Source of the DNA: DATBLQ01 sp036555325
GTDB taxonomy: Bacteria; Pseudomonadota; Alphaproteobacteria; Rhizobiales; Aestuariivirgaceae
DNA: 64,000 bases
Direction: 5' to 3'
Assembly (NCBI GenBank): GCA_036555325.1
Contig: DATBLQ010000039.1
Coordinates: forward strand, 1 to 64,000
Positions within the stretch are counted from its first letter, which is position 1. The number at the start of each line of letters is the position of its first letter. Shown here in pieces: positions 51,009 to 59,881 of this stretch. Made by a program: the position numbers and the translations under genes. The notes beneath the pieces were generated by a model. The model had not been told where the DNA came from and did no database searches. It saw only the letters and a program-made list of their open reading frames with translations.

Positions 51009-52085
51009 ATGGTCGACAAAAGGAAAAGCGCTCTCATCTCAGGCGTTACCGGTCAAGACGGTGCATACTTGGCGCAGTTCCTGCTTGGCAAGGGCTATAC
51101 CGTCCACGGAATAAAGCGCCGTTCGTCCTCGTTCAATACCGGGCGTGTCGACCATCTCTATCGTGACCCCCACGAAAACGATGTCGATTTCTACTTGCAC
51201 TATGGTGATGTCACGGATGCGACTAACATAATTCGCATTATCGACCAGACTCAGCCAGATGAAATTTATAACCTGGCGGCTCAGAGCCATGTCCAGGTCA
51301 GTTTTGAAACGCCAGAATACACGGGCAACGCGGACGGGCTGGGCGCCTTGCGGTTCCTTGAAGCGTTGCGCATCCTCCGGCTTGAGGACCGCGTCAGATT
51401 TTACCAGGCGTCGAGCTCCGAGATGTTTGGCTCTACCCCGCCGCCTCAGAATGAACAGTCACCTTTTCATCCACGCAGCCCCTATGCTGCTGCAAAGTTG
51501 TACGCTTTCTGGATTACTGTGAACTATCGCGAGGCCTACGGTATCTACGGCACCAATGGAATTCTTTTCAATCACGAGAGTCCTCTTCGCGGCGAAACCT
51601 TTGTAACCAGGAAAATCACCCGAGCAGTTTCGGCGATAACCGCTGGGATTCAGGAATGCCTTTATCTTGGCAATCTAGACGCTCGTCGCGACTGGGGCCA
51701 TGCGCGGGACTATGTCGAGGGGATGTGGTTGGCGATGCAGCAGCCGGTAGCAGATGATTATGTCTTGGCTACGGGTGTTTCACATTCCGTGCGCGAGTTT
51801 GTTGAAATGGCATTTGCCGTCGTGGGGCGTGAAATTGCATGGGAGGGGAAGGCAACGCAGGAAACTGGTCGATGCCGTCGTACAAACCAGACATTGGTTC
51901 GTATCGATCCAGTGTACTACCGTCCCTCGGAAGTGGATCACTTGTGCGGCGATGCGAGCAAGGCAAAGCGTGTTCTTGGATGGAGACCGAAAACCGATAT
52001 TCACGGCCTCGTAGAAGAAATGGTGATGTCCGATTGCCGCGCCTTAGGGCTTGAACCGAGTCTCGCGAAAGCTTCCAAACTATAG
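51009..52085 (+). CDS. gmd: GDP-mannose 4,6-dehydratase
   Basis: The 358-residue extended SDR makes GDP-4-keto-6-deoxy-D-mannose. Motifs: the Rossmann loop SGVTGQDGAYLAQFLL, GIKRRSSSFNTGRVDHLY, the Thr/Ser region ASSSEMFGSTPPPQNEQSPF, the catalytic YAAAK in SPYAAAKLYAFWI, and NHESPLRGETFVTRKIT. The ATG at 51009 fits family starts. With fcl it supplies GDP-L-fucose; the intermediate could also feed GDP-rhamnose or perosamine, but no such enzyme is seen. Confidence 0.95.
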   Translation: MVDKRKSALISGVTGQDGAYLAQFLLGKGYTVHGIKRRSSSFNTGRVDHLYRDPHENDVDFYLHYGDVTDATNIIRIIDQTQPDEIYNLAAQSHVQVSFETPEYTGNADGLGALRFLEALRILRLEDRVRFYQASSSEMFGSTPPPQNEQSPFHPRSPYAAAKLYAFWITVNYREAYGIYGTNGILFNHESPLRGETFVTRKITRAVSAITAGIQECLYLGNLDARRDWGHARDYVEGMWLAMQQPVADDYVLATGVSHSVREFVEMAFAVVGREIAWEGKATQETGRCRRTNQTLVRIDPVYYRPSEVDHLCGDASKAKRVLGWRPKTDIHGLVEEMVMSDCRALGLEPSLAKASKL

Positions 52086-52102
52086 CGGTCGACCCCTCTC
52101 CC

Positions 52103-53155
52103 CTACCTATCGATGAGTCTGGTCGCGATCTCAATCAGACTGTTGGCCCGAATATCCCAGGTATGTTGATGCGCCGCTTCCCAGCGTTTGCTCAACAGAC
52201 CATCATCGAAGTTGCAGTCCTTCAGTCGCTCGAGTTGGGCAACCATGACTGTAGGGCTGGTGCACCGCACCACAAGCGGGCTGAATTCCTCTAACTGCCG
52301 GCATCCTGGCGTCACCAGAATCGGCCGTCCAAATGCGAGATGCAAAAAGAACCGGGCCGGACTGGCCAGCGGATTTACGCTACGCTCAGAATAAGGAATG
52401 ACTGCTAAGTCGATTGTGGAAGCGTGGGCTGCAAGTTGCGCCTGGCTTTGACGGCCGGTGAAACGACAACATGGATGCTTCAGAATTTGTCGGAGGACCG
52501 GACGATCGGCTGCTTCTAACTCAGCATCCTCGATATCTCCTGCGAATAGCCAGTCTAGCCACGGTGTTCTCTCTATAGCCTCTGCGAGCCAGTCCAGTCG
52601 GAGGCGGCTCGACACACGGCCCAATACTCCCGCAAGCGGACGCGAACGGTTCAACTGCAGTGAGGGTACTTGTGGAGGTATCCATTCAGCCGCAATGGCA
52701 TTGGGCAAAACGCTGATCTTCTCCGGCCCAAGCCCTGCAACCCTTATGAATTTCTCCGCAAGAGCCGAAGAAACCGCACAAACGTGATGAACGCGTTTCA
52801 GCAATTCTATCTCCTGCTCCTCCCAGCCGCGACGGTATGCTGCGTAGTCGTCGACTGCCTGATAGATGCTTGGCATGCTGCCTATCGCAGCAAGGCCATC
52901 GATCTGGTCAGGTCGCGTGCAGATGAAAACTCCCGCACTATGGAGCAATTTGCGAACTTGCATTTTGTGCGGCCAGCTTGTCCATCGGCCTGGAGGTAGA
53001 AATAATCTTGCCGTGGGGCGCTGCTTCAAACTCCAGAATTGACCAAGTCGCCACTGCGGCTCGATCTCCCGAACTTCGACTCGTAGCGCTACCGCCCGAT
53101 ACAGGGCAGTCAGCATCGGTTCACTATGATGATAGACAACGACTATTGGCTTCAC
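52103..53155 (-). CDS. GT-B-type glycosyltransferase
   Basis: The 350-residue protein has a GT-B organisation, with IYQAVDDYAAYRRGWEEQE and VCAVSSALAEKFIRVAG in the first half, typical of teichuronic-acid-type (TuaH-like) transferases, and RPLAGVLGRVSSRLRLDWLA opening the second. A donor-site region lies around DLAVIPYSERSVNPLASPAR. The GTG at 53155 overlaps the stop of the trimodular gene as GTGA, indicating coupling; a GTG at 53176 is an alternative. Confidence 0.8.
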   Translation of the reverse strand: MKPIVVVYHHSEPMLTALYRAVALRVEVREIEPQWRLGQFWSLKQRPTARLFLPPGRWTSWPHKMQVRKLLHSAGVFICTRPDQIDGLAAIGSMPSIYQAVDDYAAYRRGWEEQEIELLKRVHHVCAVSSALAEKFIRVAGLGPEKISVLPNAIAAEWIPPQVPSLQLNRSRPLAGVLGRVSSRLRLDWLAEAIERTPWLDWLFAGDIEDAELEAADRPVLRQILKHPCCRFTGRQSQAQLAAHASTIDLAVIPYSERSVNPLASPARFFLHLAFGRPILVTPGCRQLEEFSPLVVRCTSPTVMVAQLERLKDCNFDDGLLSKRWEAAHQHTWDIRANSLIEIATRLIDR

Positions 53156-55899
53156 GTTGCCCGCGAGTCCCGACACGCACCCTTCGTTTCCTGTTCCCTA
53201 ATGGCCTCCAAATTGAGCGACCCTGGAAAGAGAAGTGTGCGAAGGCGGTCGGAAAATTTTTTGACGTCCCTCGTATCGCATGCCCATAACGAGGTTGACG
53301 TTGAGACATGGTGCAATGGCTGACCATTGACAATATGTCTCAGTTCCGGAGGTTCCATAACAGTTTCTTCCACGAATTTTTCACGATCGAGATGGGTTAT
53401 CAGCCGCCATTCCAGTCGCTCGCCGTAATAATTTTTGCTGGCATGAATAGGTCGAATTACGCCTTTTCCACTCAAAATTGGAGGTCCAGCACATCTGCCA
53501 TAGGACCATTTCCGTTCGGCATACCGGCGCTCGGCGTTTACTGGGTGGGGAATCCAATCGCCGCACAACCAGTCATCGGTTGAATAGAGCGACAGATAAC
53601 GATTTTGGCTTGGCTCGTCTCGTACCGAAGTAATCAACCAATAGTACTCTTGATGCTTGAACATCACCGTATCGGCCGCATCGACGCCGTAGACCAGCCG
53701 TCTAACACGCCGCAGACCTTCCGGAAAGTTTTCTAAAGAATAAAGATCAATGCAGAGGCGTTCGGAGGTTTCAGGAATGAGATATGCCTTGCCATTGCTT
53801 TCGAATATGAAAGGAAACGAGACATGCCCGGTGCCCAAGGGAATCTCAGTTGGTACGTCAGGCTGCAGTCGCTCGCTGAGCTTCATGGTCAGCAGGCGGC
53901 CTCGATTGTGCTTGTACTGGAATTCCTCAACCAAAAGATACTTGTGGCCTTGGAACTCGAACACAAAGGGATCGGCATAATAGCTATGGGAAGGTGAACG
54001 AATCAAAGTGCTTGAGGTCTCCCCTCGCCGCCCGATGTAGACGGAATAATGCTCATTAAGCCATCGTTGCCACCCGCCGACATGCCGAGCATCAAACGAC
54101 TTGATGTGAAGCCAGCAGCGATCGGCAGTCTTGTAGAGCCAGAACCAAGCACGCACTATGGGGTCCGCCCACACCGGCACTCGATTCGCCACCTTATTGC
54201 GCGAGGACATCCAGCGGATTGGTTGGGTGGAACTGATATCTATTTCGCGATGCGTGGGCACTGATAGTCCTCGTGCCTGTCGCTCAAGGAGCAGAAAACT
54301 TAGCAGCGCCTGTTCGGGTTTGTGCTGCGGCAGTTTTGGAGTTCGCGGACTGATTATCGAAGAATCCGCTGCCAATTCATACCACCGATCTACCAGCTCT
54401 CTGATGTCCTCTCGCGCTCCATCTAGCCCAATCACTCCTGTTACAAACTCATTTTGATCGAGCAGTTCCAGAGCGACCTGCAACCTGCCGAGTGTCAAGG
54501 GATCACAATGTTGGCCAAGAGCTGATTGCCCCCTCAATGCATAGAGCCCGGTCGAGCGAAGTTCTGCGATTACTTCATCGGGGGGCCCACACAGGATTGT
54601 TGCGCTGTCCAGAAACAAAATTGGCCCCTGCTCTGCCTTAACTCGTTCCCGGATCAATGCCACCTTCCAGCCGTAGGATTGGTGGGAGATGGCAAAATGC
54701 GCCGGATAAGCGGCAAAGTCGAATTCATGGATACTCACCCATGGAAATAGATTTTCGATTTCACGTCTTCTGGGTGCATCCAGCCCCAGGTCGTAGAGCA
54801 CCCACCGGTACTTCCGATGCAGGCGCTGCCGGCGAGCGCTGAGAAGCAATTGCACAACACAGCGACCGTATGCACTATCGGCAGCAGTTACGAACGTAAG
54901 CTCCGGTGGACGAACTTTGAACTTCATCCACCTGTCTGCGAAATGTCGTATGACGATTGTGTTGTTGCGCTTCAACGCGTCTCCCCCACCTCGGTTGATG
55001 CGCCCCAGGCTGTTACGCTTGAAGAAACGGTACCGCCAGAGGCGATCGATGCAGAAACGACGTGCGGGGAACACGACTTTGTCGGCTTTGCAATGCGCGG
55101 AAAACCACACATCATCGACAAAAAAAGCACTCTGCGGCGCTCTCGAATAGTCGGCGACGTTCTTGAAATCGAAAAATCTCGGCCTGACCAGATAACCCGA
55201 GTAACCCTGCAGGATATCGACCTTGTGCGGCCGCCGGATCGTCGTGCCGAGGATCGGTGCCGGCGGATGTTTGAGCAGATGCATCCTCCAGCTGGTGCGC
55301 CTGTCCGTGAGATCCTGGGGAACTTCCCATCCGCTCGACCCGATGGCAGTGTCGGGGTTTTTTTCAGCCCACGACAAAAGATCGGCAATCATCGTCGGCG
55401 GATAGAGCATGTCGTCATCGACCACGATGATCGCCTGATTGGGATCGACCGCACAAAGTGCAGGAATTAATTTTGTCGCGGGCCCATGATCCTCGCACCG
55501 CACCACATCAACGCAGATCAAGCCTCCAAGCCACGACGGCAACTCATATGCGCATTGCTCCCGCGCTGAAAAATGCGGCAGATGGATGCGAATTTTCCCT
55601 GGCGCCACTTCCTGATCGAGCAGGCTCTTGAGAGTTGGCTTGAGGTGCGGCAAGCGCGAGGGTGTTGTGGTAAGGCAGACGATTGCTTCTGACTTCTTCC
55701 GTTCACTCCAAGTTCTGTCCCACGCCTCGAGAGATCTTGAAGAAAGCCTCACTCTCCTGAGCATGTCGAACACCAGGTGCCGGCCTGACAGCCGGTCATA
55801 CGCTACAGCGGCAAGGAGAACGGCCAAAACTGAGACAATCAGAAGGCCCCCTGAGTGATCACCTAAAATGGCGCCCACGATTGAAAAGTCGAAGTTCAT
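53152..55899 (-). CDS. Trimodular glycosyltransferase with membrane anchor and GINT1-like domain
   Basis: The 915-residue protein starts with one membrane segment (about 15-35). Domain 1 (about 70-330) is GT-A-like, with AIVCLTTTPSRLPHLKPTLK and the acidic motif IIVVDDDMLYPPTM. Domain 2 (about 335-590) is a second GT-A-like unit, with LTFVTAADSAYGRCVVQLLL and ILFLDSATILCG in place of a DXD. Domain 3 (about 620-890) is beta-propeller-like, with YYADPFVFEFQGHKYLLVEE and GHVSFPFIFESNGKAYLIPE, resembling the GINT1 (glucosamine inositolphosphorylceramide transferase) N-terminal domain. The gene probably forms an operon with the coupled transferase downstream. Confidence 0.75.
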   Translation of the reverse strand: MNFDFSIVGAILGDHSGGLLIVSVLAVLLAAVAYDRLSGRHLVFDMLRRVRLSSRSLEAWDRTWSERKKSEAIVCLTTTPSRLPHLKPTLKSLLDQEVAPGKIRIHLPHFSAREQCAYELPSWLGGLICVDVVRCEDHGPATKLIPALCAVDPNQAIIVVDDDMLYPPTMIADLLSWAEKNPDTAIGSSGWEVPQDLTDRRTSWRMHLLKHPPAPILGTTIRRPHKVDILQGYSGYLVRPRFFDFKNVADYSRAPQSAFFVDDVWFSAHCKADKVVFPARRFCIDRLWRYRFFKRNSLGRINRGGGDALKRNNTIVIRHFADRWMKFKVRPPELTFVTAADSAYGRCVVQLLLSARRQRLHRKYRWVLYDLGLDAPRRREIENLFPWVSIHEFDFAAYPAHFAISHQSYGWKVALIRERVKAEQGPILFLDSATILCGPPDEVIAELRSTGLYALRGQSALGQHCDPLTLGRLQVALELLDQNEFVTGVIGLDGAREDIRELVDRWYELAADSSIISPRTPKLPQHKPEQALLSFLLLERQARGLSVPTHREIDISSTQPIRWMSSRNKVANRVPVWADPIVRAWFWLYKTADRCWLHIKSFDARHVGGWQRWLNEHYSVYIGRRGETSSTLIRSPSHSYYADPFVFEFQGHKYLLVEEFQYKHNRGRLLTMKLSERLQPDVPTEIPLGTGHVSFPFIFESNGKAYLIPETSERLCIDLYSLENFPEGLRRVRRLVYGVDAADTVMFKHQEYYWLITSVRDEPSQNRYLSLYSTDDWLCGDWIPHPVNAERRYAERKWSYGRCAGPPILSGKGVIRPIHASKNYYGERLEWRLITHLDREKFVEETVMEPPELRHIVNGQPLHHVSTSTSLWACDTRDVKKFSDRLRTLLFPGSLNLEAIREQETKGACRDSRAT

Positions 55900-55961
55900 T
55901 GATGACCGCTCTTTGGACTTTGGCTAAGCTCGCCCTGTGAGAGGAATAAGTCGAAGACGGC

Positions 55962-57107
55962 ATGAGCGTACCGAAAATCCTTGGACATGCGGAGACTCTC
56001 CTCGAAACCGTGGCCGAGGCCGGTCGTTGGCGCTGGAGCCGGCTTACCGCGCCCCTGTCGATACGTTGCAAATCCGATCTGCGCGGTACTCGTTGTCATT
56101 GCCCTCGGGGTCTGAAGCATCACTTTGTTCATAGCGAAGGTCTGCGGGAGATTGCCGATTTCGTCATCGATTACCGCAGCAACGTTGTCAATCCTGCTCG
56201 AGGACGGGTGCCCATTGAATACCTAACGAGATTCGCGGGACAGCTGAATCGGGGTAATATCATTCATCTGAAGGCCGACCTGCTCGGCGAATTTGCAGCC
56301 ACGGTTTTGCCGGGTCTGAAAGAACCTGTTGTCTTGGTCACCGGTGACTCGGACTATGCGCCTTTGACCGATTTTTCCTGGTTATTGGACCATCCTCGCA
56401 TCGGCCACTGGTTTGTCCAAAACGCTGATGCAGCCTATCGCCACTCGAAACTGACTCCCGTTCCCATAGGACTCGACAATCCGCTCTACAACAAATTAGA
56501 GAAGCGCATAGGCCTGGCGGTCGACATGCTGGCCCGTCGATCTGCCTTTGATTCAACTTTTAGCAGGAACGAAGCAGGTGATCAGGCGCTGCTCAATCGC
56601 ATAATCGCTTCTGGCATCAATAAGCCGATCCACAAGAATCTGAAGGTGCTGTGCACGTTTCACATGAACCACAAGATCGCCCCCGACATTGCCGGAATTC
56701 CTTCCCGCATCGAGGCCTATTCCGCCCTGGTTGGCAATCCCCTGTGCCATTTTCCCTCGCGACGGCTTGCCCAGGAGGCGTGCTGGCGCGCCCATGAAAA
56801 CTTTGCCTTCCAGGCATCTCCCCATGGGAATGGACTGGATTGCTTCCGAACATGGGAAAGTCTGGCTCTCGGCACCATACCCATCGTCAAGAAAAGTCCG
56901 CTGGATCTTCTCTATGAGGACGAAGAGCTGCCCGTGATGATCGTTGAATCCTGGCACGAGGTGACGCCCGAAAATCTGCAACGATGGCGAGACCGCTTCA
57001 AAAAGTCCTTCGATGAGGGGCTTCTCGAGCGGTTGTCGAACTCTTACTGGGTAAGGAAAATAAGGGCAACCGCGCGAACAATTTCCACCAACAAGAGTGT
57101 TGACTAA
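55962..57107 (+). CDS. Exostosin/RXYLT1-like glycosyltransferase (copy 1)
   Basis: The 381-residue protein has a C-terminal exostosin-like donor region: CFRTWESLALGTIPIVKKSP followed by LDLLYEDEELPVMIVESWHE. Earlier come VVLVTGDSDYAPLTDFSWLL and TPVPIGLDNPLYN. The same three segments recur in order in the protein encoded at 58724-59791, so the two are paralogues. A transferase role is inferred from the exostosin-like motif; donor and acceptor are unknown. The start region is divergent from the trimodular gene with 62 bases between starts. It stands two genes before the first LicD gene. Confidence 0.72.
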   Translation: MSVPKILGHAETLLETVAEAGRWRWSRLTAPLSIRCKSDLRGTRCHCPRGLKHHFVHSEGLREIADFVIDYRSNVVNPARGRVPIEYLTRFAGQLNRGNIIHLKADLLGEFAATVLPGLKEPVVLVTGDSDYAPLTDFSWLLDHPRIGHWFVQNADAAYRHSKLTPVPIGLDNPLYNKLEKRIGLAVDMLARRSAFDSTFSRNEAGDQALLNRIIASGINKPIHKNLKVLCTFHMNHKIAPDIAGIPSRIEAYSALVGNPLCHFPSRRLAQEACWRAHENFAFQASPHGNGLDCFRTWESLALGTIPIVKKSPLDLLYEDEELPVMIVESWHEVTPENLQRWRDRFKKSFDEGLLERLSNSYWVRKIRATARTISTNKSVD

Positions 57108-57189
57108 GCCCACCCCAGTCGACTTCCCTACCAGCGTAGTCATCGGCGGGCGATCTGCGCCAATTGTCAGGTTCCCCGCGTCAGCGGAC

Positions 57190-57969
57190 CTACGGATACG
57201 CGATCTTTCTCTGCAGGTCCGTCTGCTCCATCCAATAGAGATCGGGAGCAAAAAGCCCGAGATAGATGACAAAGGACGCCAAGAGTACGATTTCCCAAGA
57301 CGAATAGACGTATCGCACGACGTAGTTGTCCACCGGCATTGGGAAATCTTTGATCCAAAACAAGAGGAGGTAGCCGAGCGCGAGGACCGCAATTGCCACC
57401 GCCGCCTTGAAGCGCATGCCGTGCATTGAGTTTACGCGGGTCCCAAACTCTCCAGTGTTTTCGGCACCGCTCCTCAACATGTGACCAAGGATGCCGCTGC
57501 CCAATACTGCAAGACTTTGCCCGGCAAAGAACACATAGCTGCTGATCATGTGAATGTCGCGGTCCACGCCAAGTGGAACCCAACTCGTCACCACCATCCC
57601 CAGAGTGCCTGCAGCTTGCGCTAGGACGCAGAACAGCAGCAGCAATCCCGCAGTTGTGTTTTTGCGCTGATCGACAGCCCAGGTCATGTTGATGCTTCTG
57701 CTGTACGCCCGCACGATAAAGGTGACGGAGACTGCCGTCAGCGCAGCAATCAATAGGATTATCATGGCGAAGGGATCAGCCACCGCGGGCTCACCCAGGG
57801 CGGCGCTAATCGTTGGCGGTGTCTTGCTCACCTCCGCGGGATGCAAGTCTCCATAGGTCAGCCTCGTCCAAAACAGCAGCGGAATCTCGATGCTAGGCAC
57901 CAACACAACCGCGCTTGCCCGCAACAGTCCTCGGCTTGAGATACCGATTGGCGCACTGTTGCTGGCCAT
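57190..57969 (-). CDS. Six-segment membrane protein, Frag1/DRAM/Sfk1-like
   Basis: The 259-residue protein has about six hydrophobic segments (for example FAMIILLIAALTAVSVTFIV and LLLLFCVLAQAAGTLGMVVT) and the luminal-loop-like VPLGVDRDIHMISSYVFFAG, which recalls the Frag1/DRAM/Sfk1 family. In eukaryotes relatives (PGAP2) remodel GPI-lipid anchors; bacterial members are uncharacterised. The assignment is by pattern only. It lies between the exostosin-like and LicD genes on the opposite strand. Confidence 0.55.
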   Translation of the reverse strand: MASNSAPIGISSRGLLRASAVVLVPSIEIPLLFWTRLTYGDLHPAEVSKTPPTISAALGEPAVADPFAMIILLIAALTAVSVTFIVRAYSRSINMTWAVDQRKNTTAGLLLLFCVLAQAAGTLGMVVTSWVPLGVDRDIHMISSYVFFAGQSLAVLGSGILGHMLRSGAENTGEFGTRVNSMHGMRFKAAVAIAVLALGYLLLFWIKDFPMPVDNYVVRYVYSSWEIVLLASFVIYLGLFAPDLYWMEQTDLQRKIAYP

Positions 57970-58066
57970 ATTACGGCTCCGGGGAGACCAGCAGGGCGTA
58001 ATTTGTCATTGCCATCAGGACGTCTCCAGTTGCGTTGCTTTTGCCACCAAATTATCCTCAGCGAAC

Positions 58067-58693
58067 ATGAAAACTATTTTCCACCCGCTGCACAAACTTC
58101 TCGGCGAAGTCTACGACAAGATCTACTTTACCATTTCCAACCAGGTTCTATCGATCCTCGCCAAACAAGTCGTTGTGATGTTCAACCGGGCAGAGGTTCA
58201 CTATTGGGCGGATTTCGGCACGTTGTTGGGTCTCGTTCGTGACAATGGGATCATCTATGCTGACACCGATGTCGATTTCACAGTCATTGAGAATGACGAG
58301 ACGATTCGCAAGCTTGATGCATGTTGCAGGAGGTTTCATCTCTGGTTCTCTCTGAGAAGAGACTTAAATCGCAGATCCTATTGCGCCTACTTCCGCCTCC
58401 TTCCGGCTCGGGCCGACATATATGTTAATCGTTTCACTAGTGATGGGAACCTGTTGATTGGCTGCGAGGGACCTTTCAGCAACGTGTCGTATGACCTCGT
58501 GAAACGCGTAGTGGGCAAAAAATGGAAGGGCGTCGAGATCAAGATACCGGAGAAGGCTGCAGAACTCTTGACCTACCGGTACGGAGCAGACTGGCACATT
58601 AGAAAAAGGGATCATACTGGAAGACTTCACTCCACCTACAATCCAACCAATCCCGAGGAATCATCGCTGCGTCGGAGGGACAGTTACTGGTAA
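58067..58693 (+). CDS. LicD/fukutin-family phosphotransferase (copy 1)
   Basis: The 208-residue protein carries the LicD core YWADFGTLLGLVRDNGIIYA and the metal-binding DTDVDF at about 65-70, of the nucleotidyltransferase-fold LicD family. Members transfer phosphocholine or ribitol-5-phosphate from a CDP donor to glycans; eukaryotic relatives are fukutin and FKRP. Later RADIYVNRF may supply another acidic residue. No good ribosome-binding site precedes the ATG. It differs strongly in base composition from the second LicD gene (59882). Confidence 0.83.
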   Translation: MKTIFHPLHKLLGEVYDKIYFTISNQVLSILAKQVVVMFNRAEVHYWADFGTLLGLVRDNGIIYADTDVDFTVIENDETIRKLDACCRRFHLWFSLRRDLNRRSYCAYFRLLPARADIYVNRFTSDGNLLIGCEGPFSNVSYDLVKRVVGKKWKGVEIKIPEKAAELLTYRYGADWHIRKRDHTGRLHSTYNPTNPEESSLRRRDSYW

Positions 58694-58723
58694 TCGTTTT
58701 CTTCTGTTGGCGTGCCCGGCCGT

Positions 58724-59791
58724 TCACGACATGGCGACCACCGGATTCCGTCCGGCCGGGAGGCGCGCCGCCTCGTGGATGCGCCGGCGCCAGCGCTCCA
58801 TCGAGAGCAGCTCATGAACGCCGCTGCGGTCGAAGCCCGACGCGTACTTCGCGAGCCACCGCGCCATATTGTTCGCGGTGATCTCCTCCCAGTCATCGAT
58901 GCTGACAACCGGCAGCCCGCGGTAAAGCACATCCAGCGGTCCTTTCTTGACGATCACGATAGAGCCCATGAGGAGCGCCTCCCACGTGCGATGCCCATCG
59001 AGTCCGCGCCCATACGTGACGATCGCAAACGCGTGGCGTGCGTAGCGCAGGCGAGGCTCTAGCGGATCCATGCGCCGGCGTGCCGGGAACACGATGTTCG
59101 GGTTGTCGCGAAGCCGGTCGAAAATTTCGGTTCGCGTCTCGCCGAAGCAGCGCGACACAGCCGTATCGTTGAAATGGAAATCGGCGACGGCGAGTGGCAG
59201 GCGTTCTTCAACAGGCGGCGCATCCAGCGCGAGCGCTTCCCATTCCGCTTCGTGGCGCGCTGGCGTTTTCCTGACGGCGCAGTATGAACCCATGCGGGAA
59301 TTGAGAGTCACGTCGTTGCGTTTGGGATACTCGATCCCGATGGGCACCGGCGTGATGACGTCGGCGAGCGCGGTGCCATCGTAGTTTACCGAAAACCAGT
59401 GCAGCAGCTTGCCACTTTCGACCACCGTCCGTGCAGCCTCATAAAACGACGACGGCACCGACCAGTCGGATTCGCCCGTGACCAGCACGAAGCGGCACTC
59501 GAGCTGCGGCAGAACCTCACGGTTAAAAAGCGGCAGTGCCTCGATACGCATCCAGATGACTGCACCATCCGCTATGTCGCGGTATGTGGAAAGATCGATG
59601 TGCTGAAGACGGCCGCTCATCACGTATGCCGATCCGCCGTACGCGTCGCACGAAAGCGCAAGCCCAGTGGGCGAGAGGTACTTGGTCGGAAACGGCGGGC
59701 GCGCCCAGCGGTAGTAACCGTAGCGCTCGACGAGCTCGTCTCGCGCCAGGCGCGCGAGAAACAGAGGCCATTCGAGCAGAGCTGCCGCCAT
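58724..59791 (-). CDS. Exostosin/RXYLT1-like glycosyltransferase (copy 2)
   Basis: About 355 residues, a paralogue of the product at 55962-57107. Shared segments are FVLVTGESDWSVPSSFYEAA, TPVPIGIEYPKRN, and the donor region GHRTWEALLMGSIVIVKKGP followed by LDVLYRGLPVVSIDDWEE. The start ATG at 59791 is the best in-frame choice; the frame remains open upstream to 60043 but would overlap the divergent LicD gene. The gene is clearly GC-richer than its neighbours. Confidence 0.72.
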   Translation of the reverse strand: MAAALLEWPLFLARLARDELVERYGYYRWARPPFPTKYLSPTGLALSCDAYGGSAYVMSGRLQHIDLSTYRDIADGAVIWMRIEALPLFNREVLPQLECRFVLVTGESDWSVPSSFYEAARTVVESGKLLHWFSVNYDGTALADVITPVPIGIEYPKRNDVTLNSRMGSYCAVRKTPARHEAEWEALALDAPPVEERLPLAVADFHFNDTAVSRCFGETRTEIFDRLRDNPNIVFPARRRMDPLEPRLRYARHAFAIVTYGRGLDGHRTWEALLMGSIVIVKKGPLDVLYRGLPVVSIDDWEEITANNMARWLAKYASGFDRSGVHELLSMERWRRRIHEAARLPAGRNPVVAMS

Positions 59792-59881
59792 CGCCGCCGA
59801 TTGTAGCGAACGCGCTTCCGCAGCGTCAAACGCACGGCGCGCTGGACCGGCGGGTGGCTTGGCGATACGCTGGCCGCACGA

